Assembly: GCA_002049455.2 (NCBI GenBank)
Contig: KV918845.1
Span: 1 to 64,000 of the forward strand
Direction: 5' to 3'
DNA: 64,000 nt
Origin: Porphyra umbilicalis
Taxonomy: Eukaryota; Rhodophyta; Bangiophyceae; Bangiales; Bangiaceae
The stretch's first letter is position 1. Every line of letters begins with the position of its first letter. Of the stretch, positions 1-9,928 are shown piece after piece. Made by a program: the position numbers and the translations under genes. The notes beneath the pieces are model-generated. The model saw only the letters and a list, made by a program, of their open reading frames with translations, searched no databases and was not told the origin of the DNA.

Positions 1-187
1 GTGCCAGCCGCGACAGCGGCAACACTCTTCTCATTCTCAGCCCCTTCGTAGTCGTCCTGCTGGTCCTTATCGCCCGTTTCCTTGGTTGTGCTTTGTGTGT
101 TCTCCATGTGCCAGGCATACAGACCTTGTCATCAGATCCCCAAAATAGGTTTCACTTCGTGAAGAAAAGAGAAGCATGCGCTTCTGA

Positions 188-307
188 CACCGAGTGGGGG
201 GCTCGAACCCCCGACCACCAGATGACTATCCAGGTTCCGAAACATTCGAGACGAGGTAAGAGTCTGGCGCTCTGAATCGAGTCAATTACCGACTGAGCTA
301 ACCCGGC
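188..307 (-). tRNA. tRNA-Lys(CUU) with two introns, one in the D loop
   Basis: The complement strand folds as a full cloverleaf. The acceptor GCCGGGT (307-301) pairs with ACTCGGT (195-189), and the discriminator is G at 188, as is usual for eukaryotic tRNA-Lys. The anticodon stem is CCAGA/TCTGG with anticodon CTT at 260-258, and the T arm is GGGGG-TTCGAGC-CCCCC. Two insertions must be removed. One of about 14 nt (286-273) lies in the D loop between GGTA and GAGC. One of about 33 nt (256-224) lies at the canonical 37/38 site. Removing both leaves a 73-nt tRNA. A run of T's on the transcript strand (around 167-164) fits a Pol III terminator. Canonical-site introns are common in eukaryotes; D-loop introns are known from red algae. 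The exact D-loop splice point is ambiguous by one base. Confidence 0.9.
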
Positions 308-659
308 TGAGATACCGATGCCCTTATGTGTTCTAACAAGAATCCCTAGCCACCTCGGCCGGCAGACAGGCGCAGCATCAGCTTGCCACCCCATTGATCT
401 GCCAACGGCCGGCACACGGCCGCCAGGACCGCACGCGGCGCTGCCTGGAGGGGGAGGGGACTGCCGGGGCGGGGAGGCCTCCCCGCGCCGGCAGGCCTCC
501 CCGCGCCGGCAGTCCAAAATACCCGCCGACTACGCCTGACCCGCCCGCCGACTCCCGCTGACCGATGCCGCAGCAGCCAATCCAGGCGTATCCGCAGTGC
601 GCCGCAATGCCATGATACATCAAATGATACTTTGCTCTTCACTCCCCATGCCAGACAAC
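308..659. other. Intergenic, GC-rich, with a short tandem repeat
   Basis: This stretch lies upstream of the tRNA and downstream of the HAS1 stop. It holds two tandem copies of an 18-base GC-rich unit (about 477-515, beginning GCCTCCCCGCG). I see no gene. The ORFs here are short and biased by base composition. Confidence 0.5.
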
Positions 660-2601
660 CTACCGCTGGAACTGCCGCTTGTCCCCCGAGTCCCGCTTGC
701 CATAAGGGTTACTCGCCGAGAAGGCGTGCCCCGCCCCCCCGCTCGCCGCCGCGACCATCGTCTTGAGGCGGTCGGCCTTGACGCGGGGCCCGTCACCAAA
801 CCCACCCCCCCCCCCCTCCGGCGCACCTTGTCGCCCCGCCCCGAGCCCATCAGGTTAAGGTTGACTCGCGGCGGGGAGGTGAAGCAAAAGCTCGCGGCAA
901 CCGACGCCAACTCGAGCGCATGCACGTTGAAAATCTCCTTGAGCGAGTGCGACGCGTACGATTGCAAATACGAGCGATACGCCTCCGTGGCCGACTTGTT
1001 CAGGTAGTAGTTGGTTGTCACGAGCCGCTCCAGCTGCGGTTGCACCTTGGCCATCTTGGCCGCCGCAAACTCGTACTCAGAGACGGGCACGCGGGCGGCT
1101 TTGAGGAACTTGAGGAAGCCGAGCTCAGAGGGGAGCAGGAAGAGCAGGGCGCGACCCTTGCCCGACACCCCGCGCGCCGTGCGACCGACGCGGTGGATGT
1201 AGTCCCGCGGGTCGTCGGGCGGGTCAAACTGCACGATCCAGTCAACGGCGGGAATGTCCAGGCCGCGCGCGGCCACGTCCGTGCAGACGAGCACGGCCGA
1301 GTCGGCCTTGGAGAACTCGTAAAAGGTCGCAGTGCGCTTGGTCTGCTTTTGCCGCCCGTGCAGGTCCATGACGGGGATGTCCACAAAGTTGAGAAGCTCC
1401 GCGTAGAACTTGACGGCGCTGCAAGAGGACATGAAGACAATCACCTTCTTCTTGCCAAGGTTCTTCTTCAGAAAGGTGAAGAGGAGGAGGAAGCGCCGCT
1501 CCGACGGGACGACAACGTAGCCCTGCTCCAGGCCGCCAACGGTGGCTGTCACCCGTCGGTCGTCGACGCCCACGTAGACGGGCTTGTTCTTGAACGACAC
1601 GCGCACGAGGTCCTCCACCTTGGTCGTCTGCGTCGCAGAGAAGAGCATCGTCTGCCGCGTCTTGGGCAGCTTCTTGATAATCTGGATCATCTCCTCCTCA
1701 AAGCCAACCTCCAAACACCGGTCGGCCTCGTCAATGACCAGCATCTGCAGGTTCTTGGTGACGAACCCCCGCGTGTTTTGTAGGTGGTCCAACAACCGCC
1801 CGGGGGTGGCAACGACGATGGACACCCCCCGCGCGAGCGCGTCCGCCTCGGTGCGTCGGTTGGCACCCCCCATAATCACCCCATGCGTCTGCGAGTGGTG
1901 CGCCGCGCACACGTCGCGGACGACGCCGTAGATTTGCATGGCAAGCTCCCGTGTCGGCGCGATAATGACCGCCCCCGTGCCGTGGCGGTTGGTCCACTTG
2001 ACGCGGTGGAGGAGCTCGACGATGGGGATGACAAAGGCGAGAGTCTTGCCCGACCCGGTGCGTGCGGCACCGAGGACGTCCCGGCCGGCCAGGCCGTGCG
2101 GCAGCGACCGCGCTTGCACCTCAGTCATGTGGGTGAAGCCGAGCGAAGACAGGGCCGTGGTGGTTTGGGTGGAAAGAGACAGCTCGTCAAACTTGCGGTT
2201 GGTCAACAAACTGTCGTCTGCTACCGAGGCGTCCGCGTCGTCCGCTTCGCTACCGGGTGGGTCCTTCTTGACCGCCTTGCCCTTCCCTTTGGAAGACGTG
2301 GGAGGGGGGGGGGGGTGTCCACGGCGGGCTTCTCGCCCTCCTCCGCGTCATCGTTGCCGCTGTCGTCCGACTCAGAGTCCGACCCAGAGTCTGACGACTC
2401 AGCGTCAACATTGACGACCGGGACTACCTCCTCCGCCACTTCCTCCTCGGCACGGGCCTCATCCACTGTCTCGGCAACAGGGGGCTCCGCTTGGGCCACC
2501 GCACGGGCCTCATCCACCCGCTGCTTTTTACGCGACGGCGCAGGAGAGGCGTTAGCCTTACCACGTCGGGCGACCTTGCGGGAGCTGCCCGGCGGGGCCA
2601 T
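660..2601 (-). CDS. HAS1: ATP-dependent DEAD-box RNA helicase, HAS1/DDX18 family
   Basis: This is a nucleolar helicase of 60S/90S ribosome biogenesis. Visible motifs in order are AARTGSGKT (Walker A), [16 protein letters not shown] (DEAD), SAT and HRVGRTARG. The C-terminal block [19 protein letters not shown] followed by F-N-V-H is diagnostic of HAS1 rather than other DEAD-box families. The protein is about 645 residues with an acidic/Lys-rich N-terminal tail of about 130. The ATG at 2601 has a good Kozak context (GACCATGG). The reading frame shifts at two G/C runs: 12 G at 2304-2315 in the N tail and 12 C at 805-816 in the Gly-rich C tail. Reading past the second run gives a HAS1-like end (…[16 protein letters not shown]) with a stop at 660-662. 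I infer one intact gene with run-length errors. Confidence 0.9.
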
Positions 2602-3086
2602 GGTCGCCGCCCCCAACTAGGCCCAGCACCAAGAGAAGAGAGAGGCCTGGAAGCACCGGAGAGGCTGGGCGCAGGAGCTAGTCCGATGCAACAGGCAAGT
2701 CCGAAGCAGCGGCAGGGACAGAAGCGGTGCGCGCAGGGACGTTAAGCACGAAGTCGGCTCTCGGTGTCGGGGTCGTCGACGTCGCCTACTCGACTCGTTG
2801 AGTTCGCGGCTCAAAGCGGACGGCGCCGTCGGCGTCATCCAAGTTCACATCCGTGCATCAACTCTTGGAATTGATTCCGAAGCGTACGCATTGTGTCTAC
2901 CCACAGTTGGTAAGATACTGTACTGTTCGCTGATCGGTCACAAGCCTGACGCCGTGGCGTCGAGTTCACTTCGCGCTCGGGTCTCCATGACCATGCCAAC
3001 CAGAAAAAAGACGAACGGAGGGAAAGACGAGACAGCACTTTACACACACTCGCTGCCAACTGTCCTCCCCATCAGATGGTACCCAA
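2602..3086. other. Intergenic between HAS1 and TRS120
   Basis: About 485 bp with lower GC from 2,850 on. It contains the upstream region of HAS1 and the 3' side of TRS120. I see no convincing gene or RNA here. Confidence 0.5.
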
Positions 3087-6000
3087 TTAGGGCATCACGC
3101 TGTTGTACGACGGTTGCTCCGCTAGTGTTGACCGCGGCAACAGTGGCACCGCTGGCGCGGTCTTGGGCGTCGCTCCGTTCCACGCACCGTATCCCGGTGG
3201 CGCGGCTGCACGGATTGCCAGCCGGCGGCGCACGGCCACACCAAAGCCGCCGCCACCACTGCCGCTGCCGTCACCATCGCCACCGGCCGCCTCTGGCCGA
3301 CTGCTGCTTGCTCGGCCGCTGCCGGCCACACCATTGACGCCGTCACGCCGCCGCCGGGCGGCGACCGCAGCCCCTGTCGGTGACAGGAGCCCGCCCGCCG
3401 CTCGCGCAGAGTCAGTCCCCGCTGCGTCGACACCGCTGCCCAAAGAAAGCTCTCTGCCTCCCCCACCACCACCACCGCCGCCCAGCCGCAGCGTCGCGTC
3501 GAGCACAAAAGCGCCCTCGGACTCGAAGCGCAGCCGCACGGCGTGCGACCAGGAGCCGCCGGGCGGGAGGCGCCCGACGGCCACCCCATGAAGGGCGCCC
3601 GTCACGAACGCCACGGCGCCGTCAGTGTCCACGGGGCGGGGGCCGCAGCGCAGATCCGCCTGCCCGAGCCGCAGGTCAAGCACGGTGGCGAGGGGGAGAG
3701 CAATGCCACCAGTGACGTCAACAACCAACCGGACCGTGTGGTAGCGGCGGGTGCTGAGAATTACCCCGGCGGGCCCGCCGGAAGCACCGTCGTCAACATT
3801 GGTGTCGACAGCAACCGCAGAGCTGCTCCCAGTCTGCGCCTGCCCCAAACCGGCGTTTGGAGCCGGCAACAAACCATTGGGCTCGTCTGCCCCCTTGGCT
3901 CCTTCATCGTCGCTGTCAGCTAGAAGTCCATCATCGCCGCCGCTCCCGCATCTCCTGGAAACCAAACCGCTTTCCAGTGGCAATAGGTGCTGCCTCTCGT
4001 CGTCGACAACAAACGCAAGCGCCACGCCCGGCCGGTGCAAAGCTGCCACCAGCGACCCATCCATGAGGGTCGCCTCCCGACCGACGCCGCTGCTGTCTGC
4101 GGCGCGGAGCCGTGCGGTGCCGGCACGGCCCAGTGACGGAGCCGTCCAATCCAGCTCGTACGTGTCGTAGAGAAAGGCAGCAGCAACAGCCTCGGGTGCG
4201 TCAGCGGCGGACCCACCTCCGTCCAACGCTGCATATTCCGTCCAGGGCGGCGGGTCCAACGGGGCCAGTAGCCGTACCGAGCCGCCGTGCTCCACCAGGC
4301 AGCTCGCCAAAAGAGGGGGAGGGCTGCATCGCTCCCCGTCGCTACTGGCGCCGCTGCCGCTGCCACCGCCACCGTCATCCGTTGTTACAGGGACCGACAC
4401 CTTGGCGCCGGCCGGAGCACGCGTCGCCACGGCAGCGGCATCGGGAGGCACGTCGGGAGACGAGTCTCTCTCCGTGAACCGGTGCCGACGCACGAGGCGC
4501 ACATGGAGCACCACAGACGCCAGGTTGTACACTTGTAAACATAACGCCAGTGGTGGTGCACACCCGCTGCCTACGGGCAGTGGCAACACGAGCTGTCTCA
4601 CACCACCACCATGAGCGGGTGACACCGCGGTGGTGCGGTGGCTCAGTACCACAGCGGAGGCAGATTCCACCACCAACGCCGGCCGCACGACGACCGTTAG
4701 AGAAGCTGTTGACGCACGCAGCAACCGGGGGCTCGTCGTTAGCGCGTCGGCGCTATGCTCCACTACCATCGACACCGTCGCGGTCCGCTGGGTGCAGCGA
4801 AAGGGGCCGTCCCGCCCGCCCGTCGAGTCTTCGCTCCCTATCCGGCGCGGCGTCATCCCGGTCGACTCGACTGCAGCGGAGCGGCCGGGCCCGGCCGCTG
4901 ACGACTCCTCGACGCCCGCGCCAGCCCCATCCAAACCCCCCTCAGCGTCAGCAGCAGTAGCTGACTCACTTGCCGCCGCCGAGAGGCCCAAGTCGGCCAC
5001 CACATCAAAGCACAGGGAGCACACACTGCCCGGGGGGATGGGCCCGTCCAGGGAGGCGGCCCCCGTGACAGACGAGAGACGCACCAAGCCCGGTTCGCTG
5101 CTCGTCAAGCGCAACGACGCCGACGTAACGGGTATTGCGCCAACATTCTCCACCCGCACCTCGAGCGTTCGGCGCTCACCCACATAAAGCGACAGAGGCG
5201 GCGGCGGGGACGGCGCCACGGGTGGGGGGCCAGCCGGCCGAGCGAGCCCAGCCGCAGGCGTTGCACAAATTGCCACAGCGCTCAGCGGAGGGATGACCCG
5301 CACCGGCGGTGGCGGCGTCGCAGAGTTCAAATCCGGGCTGCGAAGAACCAACACGACGCCGTGAAAGAGACGCAACGCCACGCCGAGAATGCGCACGGCA
5401 GCGGGTCGCTGGGGCACCACCCCAAGGGCGCAATAGGCGGCGCAGCCAGCCCCACCGCCAGCGGCAATTCCCGACGCAGCTCCCCGCTCTCGCCCGGCAA
5501 CGTCGCCGCCAAATGAGCCGCCGCCGCCTCCGAGAGCACCGCCGCCTAAACCGCCGCCACCGCCACCACTCCCGACGCCACCGCCAACAACGCCGCCCGA
5601 TGCGCCAAAAGCTCCAACCCCGAGCGCCGAGTCTGTGGACATGGCGCGGCGCACGGACAGGTGCGAGCTCGGGGTCTCAACACCAAATCCGCCCGCCACA
5701 CCTCCAGACGCCCGTAACCGCACGCCCGTGGCAGGTGTGGGGCCAGGTCCCGCGGGCACGACTAGCACTTCTGGGACCGGCTTGAGGAGCGTGGCAGAGG
5801 CTGCCATCATGGCAGAGACCTGGTCGCTGCGCAGCTCGACGGCCGGAACCGGGAGGGCGTCGGCGTCCAACGGCCACACGTCCGCCTCGCGCCCATCCTC
5901 AGCTGCAATGACGCTCAGGGCCTCTACGCGCAGCGGAGCAGCCAGGGCCGCGGACAGGTGCACGCCCACTGACGCACGCTCGCCGGTCACCCACGTAACC

Positions 6001-8928
6001 TCCCGCGACGCCTGTGCCGCCGCCAGGTCCCGCTGCCGCTGCTCAATGGCGCTAAAAATAAACGGGCCGTCCCGGCGGCCGCCGCCACCGCCACCACCAC
6101 CCTCAGCACTGCCGCCCGCGCCTGTCACTGCAGTGGCTGCCGGCAGGTCCGCCGCCTCCACAACCCGCACGGCAAACGCAGACAGCCGCTGGGCAGCAAT
6201 GCGGGTGGCGCTCAGCAGGGCATGCGCCTCCAGGAGGTCAGCGGGCACAGGTGTTGACAATAACCGGTGCACAATGGCGGCGTCTACGTCCGCCGCAGCC
6301 ATTGCCGTCACGGGGGACAGCGCCAGCGCCTGTACGGCAGTGCGAGCCGTGCCGGCGGGGTCTCCCGCCTCGCGGGCCCAGCGGGACGCCTCGAGTAGCA
6401 CCTGCCGGTGGAGGGCGGGCCACAGCGACCGCACCCGCACCGCCCGGTCTGCCGAAGACGCGGCGGCGCCAAACGGGTGGAGGTCCCCGCCACCAGACGC
6501 CCCTGCCCCAGGAGGCGGGAGGACTGCCGACGGCACAATCAGGGTGCCCAGCAGGTGCGGGAGGGGCGTCACTGTGGAGGGGAGAGGGTCGGCCACGGCC
6601 AGGGGAAAGGGAAGCGACGTGTCGGCCGACACGGCGGTAGCCGAGCAAAACTGATTGGCGGTTGCCGCGACGAGGGCGTGCGCGGCAGCGACTTTGCCTT
6701 CCTTCGCGCTGTGGCGGCCCAGGCGGTACAGATACAGAGCAGCTCGCCGCGGGAAGCCGAGGCGGGTGTAAAAGGTGGAGAGGGCGGCCCAAAGTGCGGC
6801 CCGCCGCGCCGGCCGCAGCGTCTCACCAACGTCCGCCGCATGGGTGGCGGCGGCCATGGCCTCCCGCCGCCGCGACGGCAGGTCGGCTAGGTAGTTAGCG
6901 AGCCGCAACGCCGCCGACACCTCCAGCTCCGTCACCTTCTTCTTTTGGTACAGCTTGTACACCTCGGCGTACTGCTCAATGATGCGGTCCACAAGGGACG
7001 CCGACGGCGGACCACGGCGGGCCACGGACAGGGCCAGCGCCGCGGCTGCGCCCTCCGTGGCGCCCGCGAGCCATAACCGGTCGCTGTTGGCACGGGACCG
7101 CTCGACCGCCGAGTTGTACTTGGTGAGCGCGTCGGACGGGGAGCCGATGAGGAGGAAGTAGTCGCCGAGCCACTTGTCGAGTCGCCCCAGCCGGCGCTTG
7201 GCCAGCTTGGATTGCTTGTCCACGGTTTGCCGCATGTCCAGGGGCGACACGACGACGCCTGTTGGGTGGTTGACGAGTCGAATCCACGCCTCGAGGGCGG
7301 AGAGCACCAAGCCCGCAAAGTGGATAACCTGCGCCCGCACCTCCCGCGTCGTCTCTTGCGCACGGGGCGTCTCGGGCACGTAGCCGACGGGGATGGCGCG
7401 GACGACGTCGGTACCGCCGTCACCGCCGCTGCCGCCATCGCCGAGCGGTGGCAGCACCGCCGCCGGGCTCGCCGCCTGACCAGCGTTGGGCAGCGGCGAC
7501 CGACGGGCGCCCGCCGCTGCCGGCGAGGGGGCACGGCGCAGCTCGCCACGCGGCTCCCCGCCGCCGTCGGCGCCGCCGCCGCCGTCGGCCGCGTCCCGCC
7601 CGCCCGGCGACGCCGCCCGCCCGCCCACGCCGGGGGACTGCGCCGCCGACGGCGGGGAGGCCAGCGGGGAGAGGAACGTGACCGCCCCAAACGACGCCGT
7701 GTCGTCGACCACGTCGGGCGCCGAAAAGACGATGCACCGCCACTCGGCAGCGTCGCGAAACTGCGTGAGCGCGTGCGCAAAGTCCGCCTTGGCCGCCGCC
7801 AGCGCCGCCTCCCGCGCGCCGGCCACGGGCGCGAGCGCCGACGGCGTGCAGTCGACGACGCCAATGACGCCCCACACCTTGCGGGAGGAGTGGAAGAGGT
7901 CCCACTCTGAGGACGGCAACAGGATGAGGTTGCCCGACGCGTCCCGCGGCACAATGTCGTAGCGCAGGGAGACGGTCGCGTCGCCGTCGGCGCCCGACGG
8001 CTCGAGTGACGCCGTCCCGACGGCGCTGCTCAGGTTGAGGGCCGCCAAATTCGACATGCTGTCCGTGCCGCCGCTGCCCACCCCGACGCCGCCGCCGCCG
8101 CCGCCGCCGCCACCGCCGCCGCCGTTGCTCGACCCAAAGAGCCCCACCCCAAAATTGGCGGCCGACAAACCCGACGACTGGCTGGCCGAACGGGCCGACG
8201 GGGAGTGGTGGGACAACCGCTCGGCGACGGTACCGAGGCGCGCCACCCCCCCGCCGCCGCCCGCCCCGCCGCCGCCGCCGCCGCCGCCGCCACCGCCCCC
8301 CCCCCCCCCCCTGGAACGACAAGGAGCGGGAGGCGGAGCGGGACGCGCTCCGCCGAAAGCCCGCAACCATCTCCTGTGCCGTTGCCAGCGCGCCGCCGTG
8401 GGCGCCCAACAGCGGTTGGCCACCCCCGTCTGACGCGTCGGGCGGCGCCGCCGACTGCCGCCGCCGGCCCGGCCGCGGCGGGGACGACGACGTGCGGCGC
8501 CCCGCGGTTTTGCCGAGCGAGTTGGAGCGTGCGAGCGTCGGCAGCGCCGCGCCCGTCGCGACGCCGCCAATGGCGGTCGCCACCGCCGCCGCCGCCGCCG
8601 ACGTGGTCGCCGCAAACGTGTCGCGGCCGAGGGGCGGCCGGGAGGAGGGGGTGGAGGTGGAGACGGTGCTAAAGCCGGAAATGCCGCTCGACGCGGGCGG
8701 GTGGCGGGGGAGGTTGCGGCGCGGCAGCGCATTGACCGACACCTCTTGCAGGGACGCCACGTGCTGCGCGAGCTCCAGGAAGCGCTCGTCGCTGACCGAA
8801 CCAGCCGGCACAATGGCAATGCGAACACAGGCCAGCTCCTGCAGAGGCCGACGAGGGAGTGTGGATGGTTGGGCACGGGCAAAGGGTACGAACAACCGGC
8901 TGGCGAGCCCGTCCGCGACGAAATGCAT
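3087..8928 (-). CDS. TRS120: TRAPPII complex subunit TRS120/TRAPPC9
   Basis: A very long single-exon ORF of about 1,945 codons. TRAPPII acts at the late Golgi as an exchange factor for Rab11/Ypt31-type GTPases. The N-terminal block VRIAIVPAGSVSDERFLEL matches the family start. The block RKVWGVIGVVDCTPSA and the region containing KLAKRRLGRLDKWLGDYFLL-IGSPSDA match the conserved TRS120 core. The N domain is split by about 280 residues of Ser/Gly/Ala-rich sequence. A long run near 8294-8312 changes frame there, so the first ~200 residues are in a different frame from the rest. Gly/Ala tracts recur (about 6060-6110 and 5510-5600). The ATG at 8928 is the nearest start upstream of the conserved block. 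The protein is longer than most homologues (about 1,150-1,300) because of low-complexity insertions. It is divergent to the biotin gene. Confidence 0.85.
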
Positions 8929-9184
8929 GGCGCGTCAGCTCGAGACCGCCACACAGAGGAGACGTGCGGGATACCCCGCGTAGCAGCAGCTCAGACGTAC
9001 CCAACGCGCCCCCTCACACAAAGACGTGTCTCCTCGAGCCACGCCAACCAGGCCACCTACCACACAGAGGCCACCCGACGGCGCCCCACCGCGACGCGGC
9101 ACGTACCTGGAGAGAATTGCCGCCGTCCATGGCGCCGCGGCACCCAGCCCGTGTACCAGAGCGGCGCACTCAATCAGACACAGC

Positions 9185-9745
9185 TCAGTCGGGTACCCTC
9201 GCCCCCCCCCCCCCCCACCCCGCAAGCCCACTTTGGCTCTCCCCCCTCGCCGCCGCTGCCGCCGCGGCCACCGGCTCGAAATGCACGATCAGCCCCCCGT
9301 CGCCCGCGGGCGCATCGTCGACGCCGGGCGACGCGGTCGACGCTCGCACCGCCACGGGCTTGGGGGCTCCGTCTCGGCAACCGACGGCGGGGGCGGTGGC
9401 GGCAGAGCCGCTGCTGCCCGCGCGCGGCGCCACCCGCAAAACGCCGGGCGTCGGGGACGGGCGGCGCGCGCGGCCGGCCGCCGGCGCGGGAAGCGGGGGC
9501 GTGGCGGCGCGCGCGGGCGGGGGTGTGGCAGCCCCAGCGCGGGCCGAGTCCGTCAGCAAGGCCCGTCGAGACACGTGTTCCACCCCGTACTTGACAACAA
9601 TCGGGGCGGCTTTCCCAGTCAATTCTGGCAAGCCATCAAGTGGCACCCAGTGCCGAATGTATGCCGAGGATGAGGTGATCTGCAACGGGATCACCCAATC
9701 GCACGCTGTCCTCGATGCACGGCTCTGGACATCGGGACACGCCAT
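9185..9745 (-). CDS. Hypothetical ORF between TRS120 and BIO3-BIO1
   Basis: An ORF of about 187 codons from an ATG at about 9745. The first ~75 residues look like ordinary protein (for example SSAYIRHWVPLDGLPEL and AAPIVVKYGVEHVSR). The rest is Ala/Pro/Arg-rich and typical of chance ORFs in this GC-rich DNA. I do not recognise the family. The ORF sits in the roughly 1-kb divergent upstream region shared by TRS120 and the biotin gene, so it could also be regulatory sequence with a fortuitous ORF. Confidence 0.25.
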   Translation of the reverse strand: MACPDVQSRASRTACDWVIPLQITSSSAYIRHWVPLDGLPELTGKAAPIVVKYGVEHVSRRALLTDSARAGAATPPPARAATPPLPAPAAGRARRPSPTPGVLRVAPRAGSSGSAATAPAVGCRDGAPKPVAVRASTASPGVDDAPAGDGGLIVHFEPVAAAAAAARGESQSGLAGWGGGGARVPD

Positions 9746-9928
9746 TGCCCCGCGCACGTCAAGACGTCTTGCCGTCGCGTATTGGCTACGACGACGACCA
9801 TCCCCGCCCGTCTTTGAGCAGCTGCTCGCCACCGCTGTGCCGCCTGGCCGCTGCCCCCACCCTAGCCGCTCTGGGAACCCCCCCGACCTCCCCCAACTGC
9901 CGTCCATCCGCCCCCACCCCCCCCCCCG

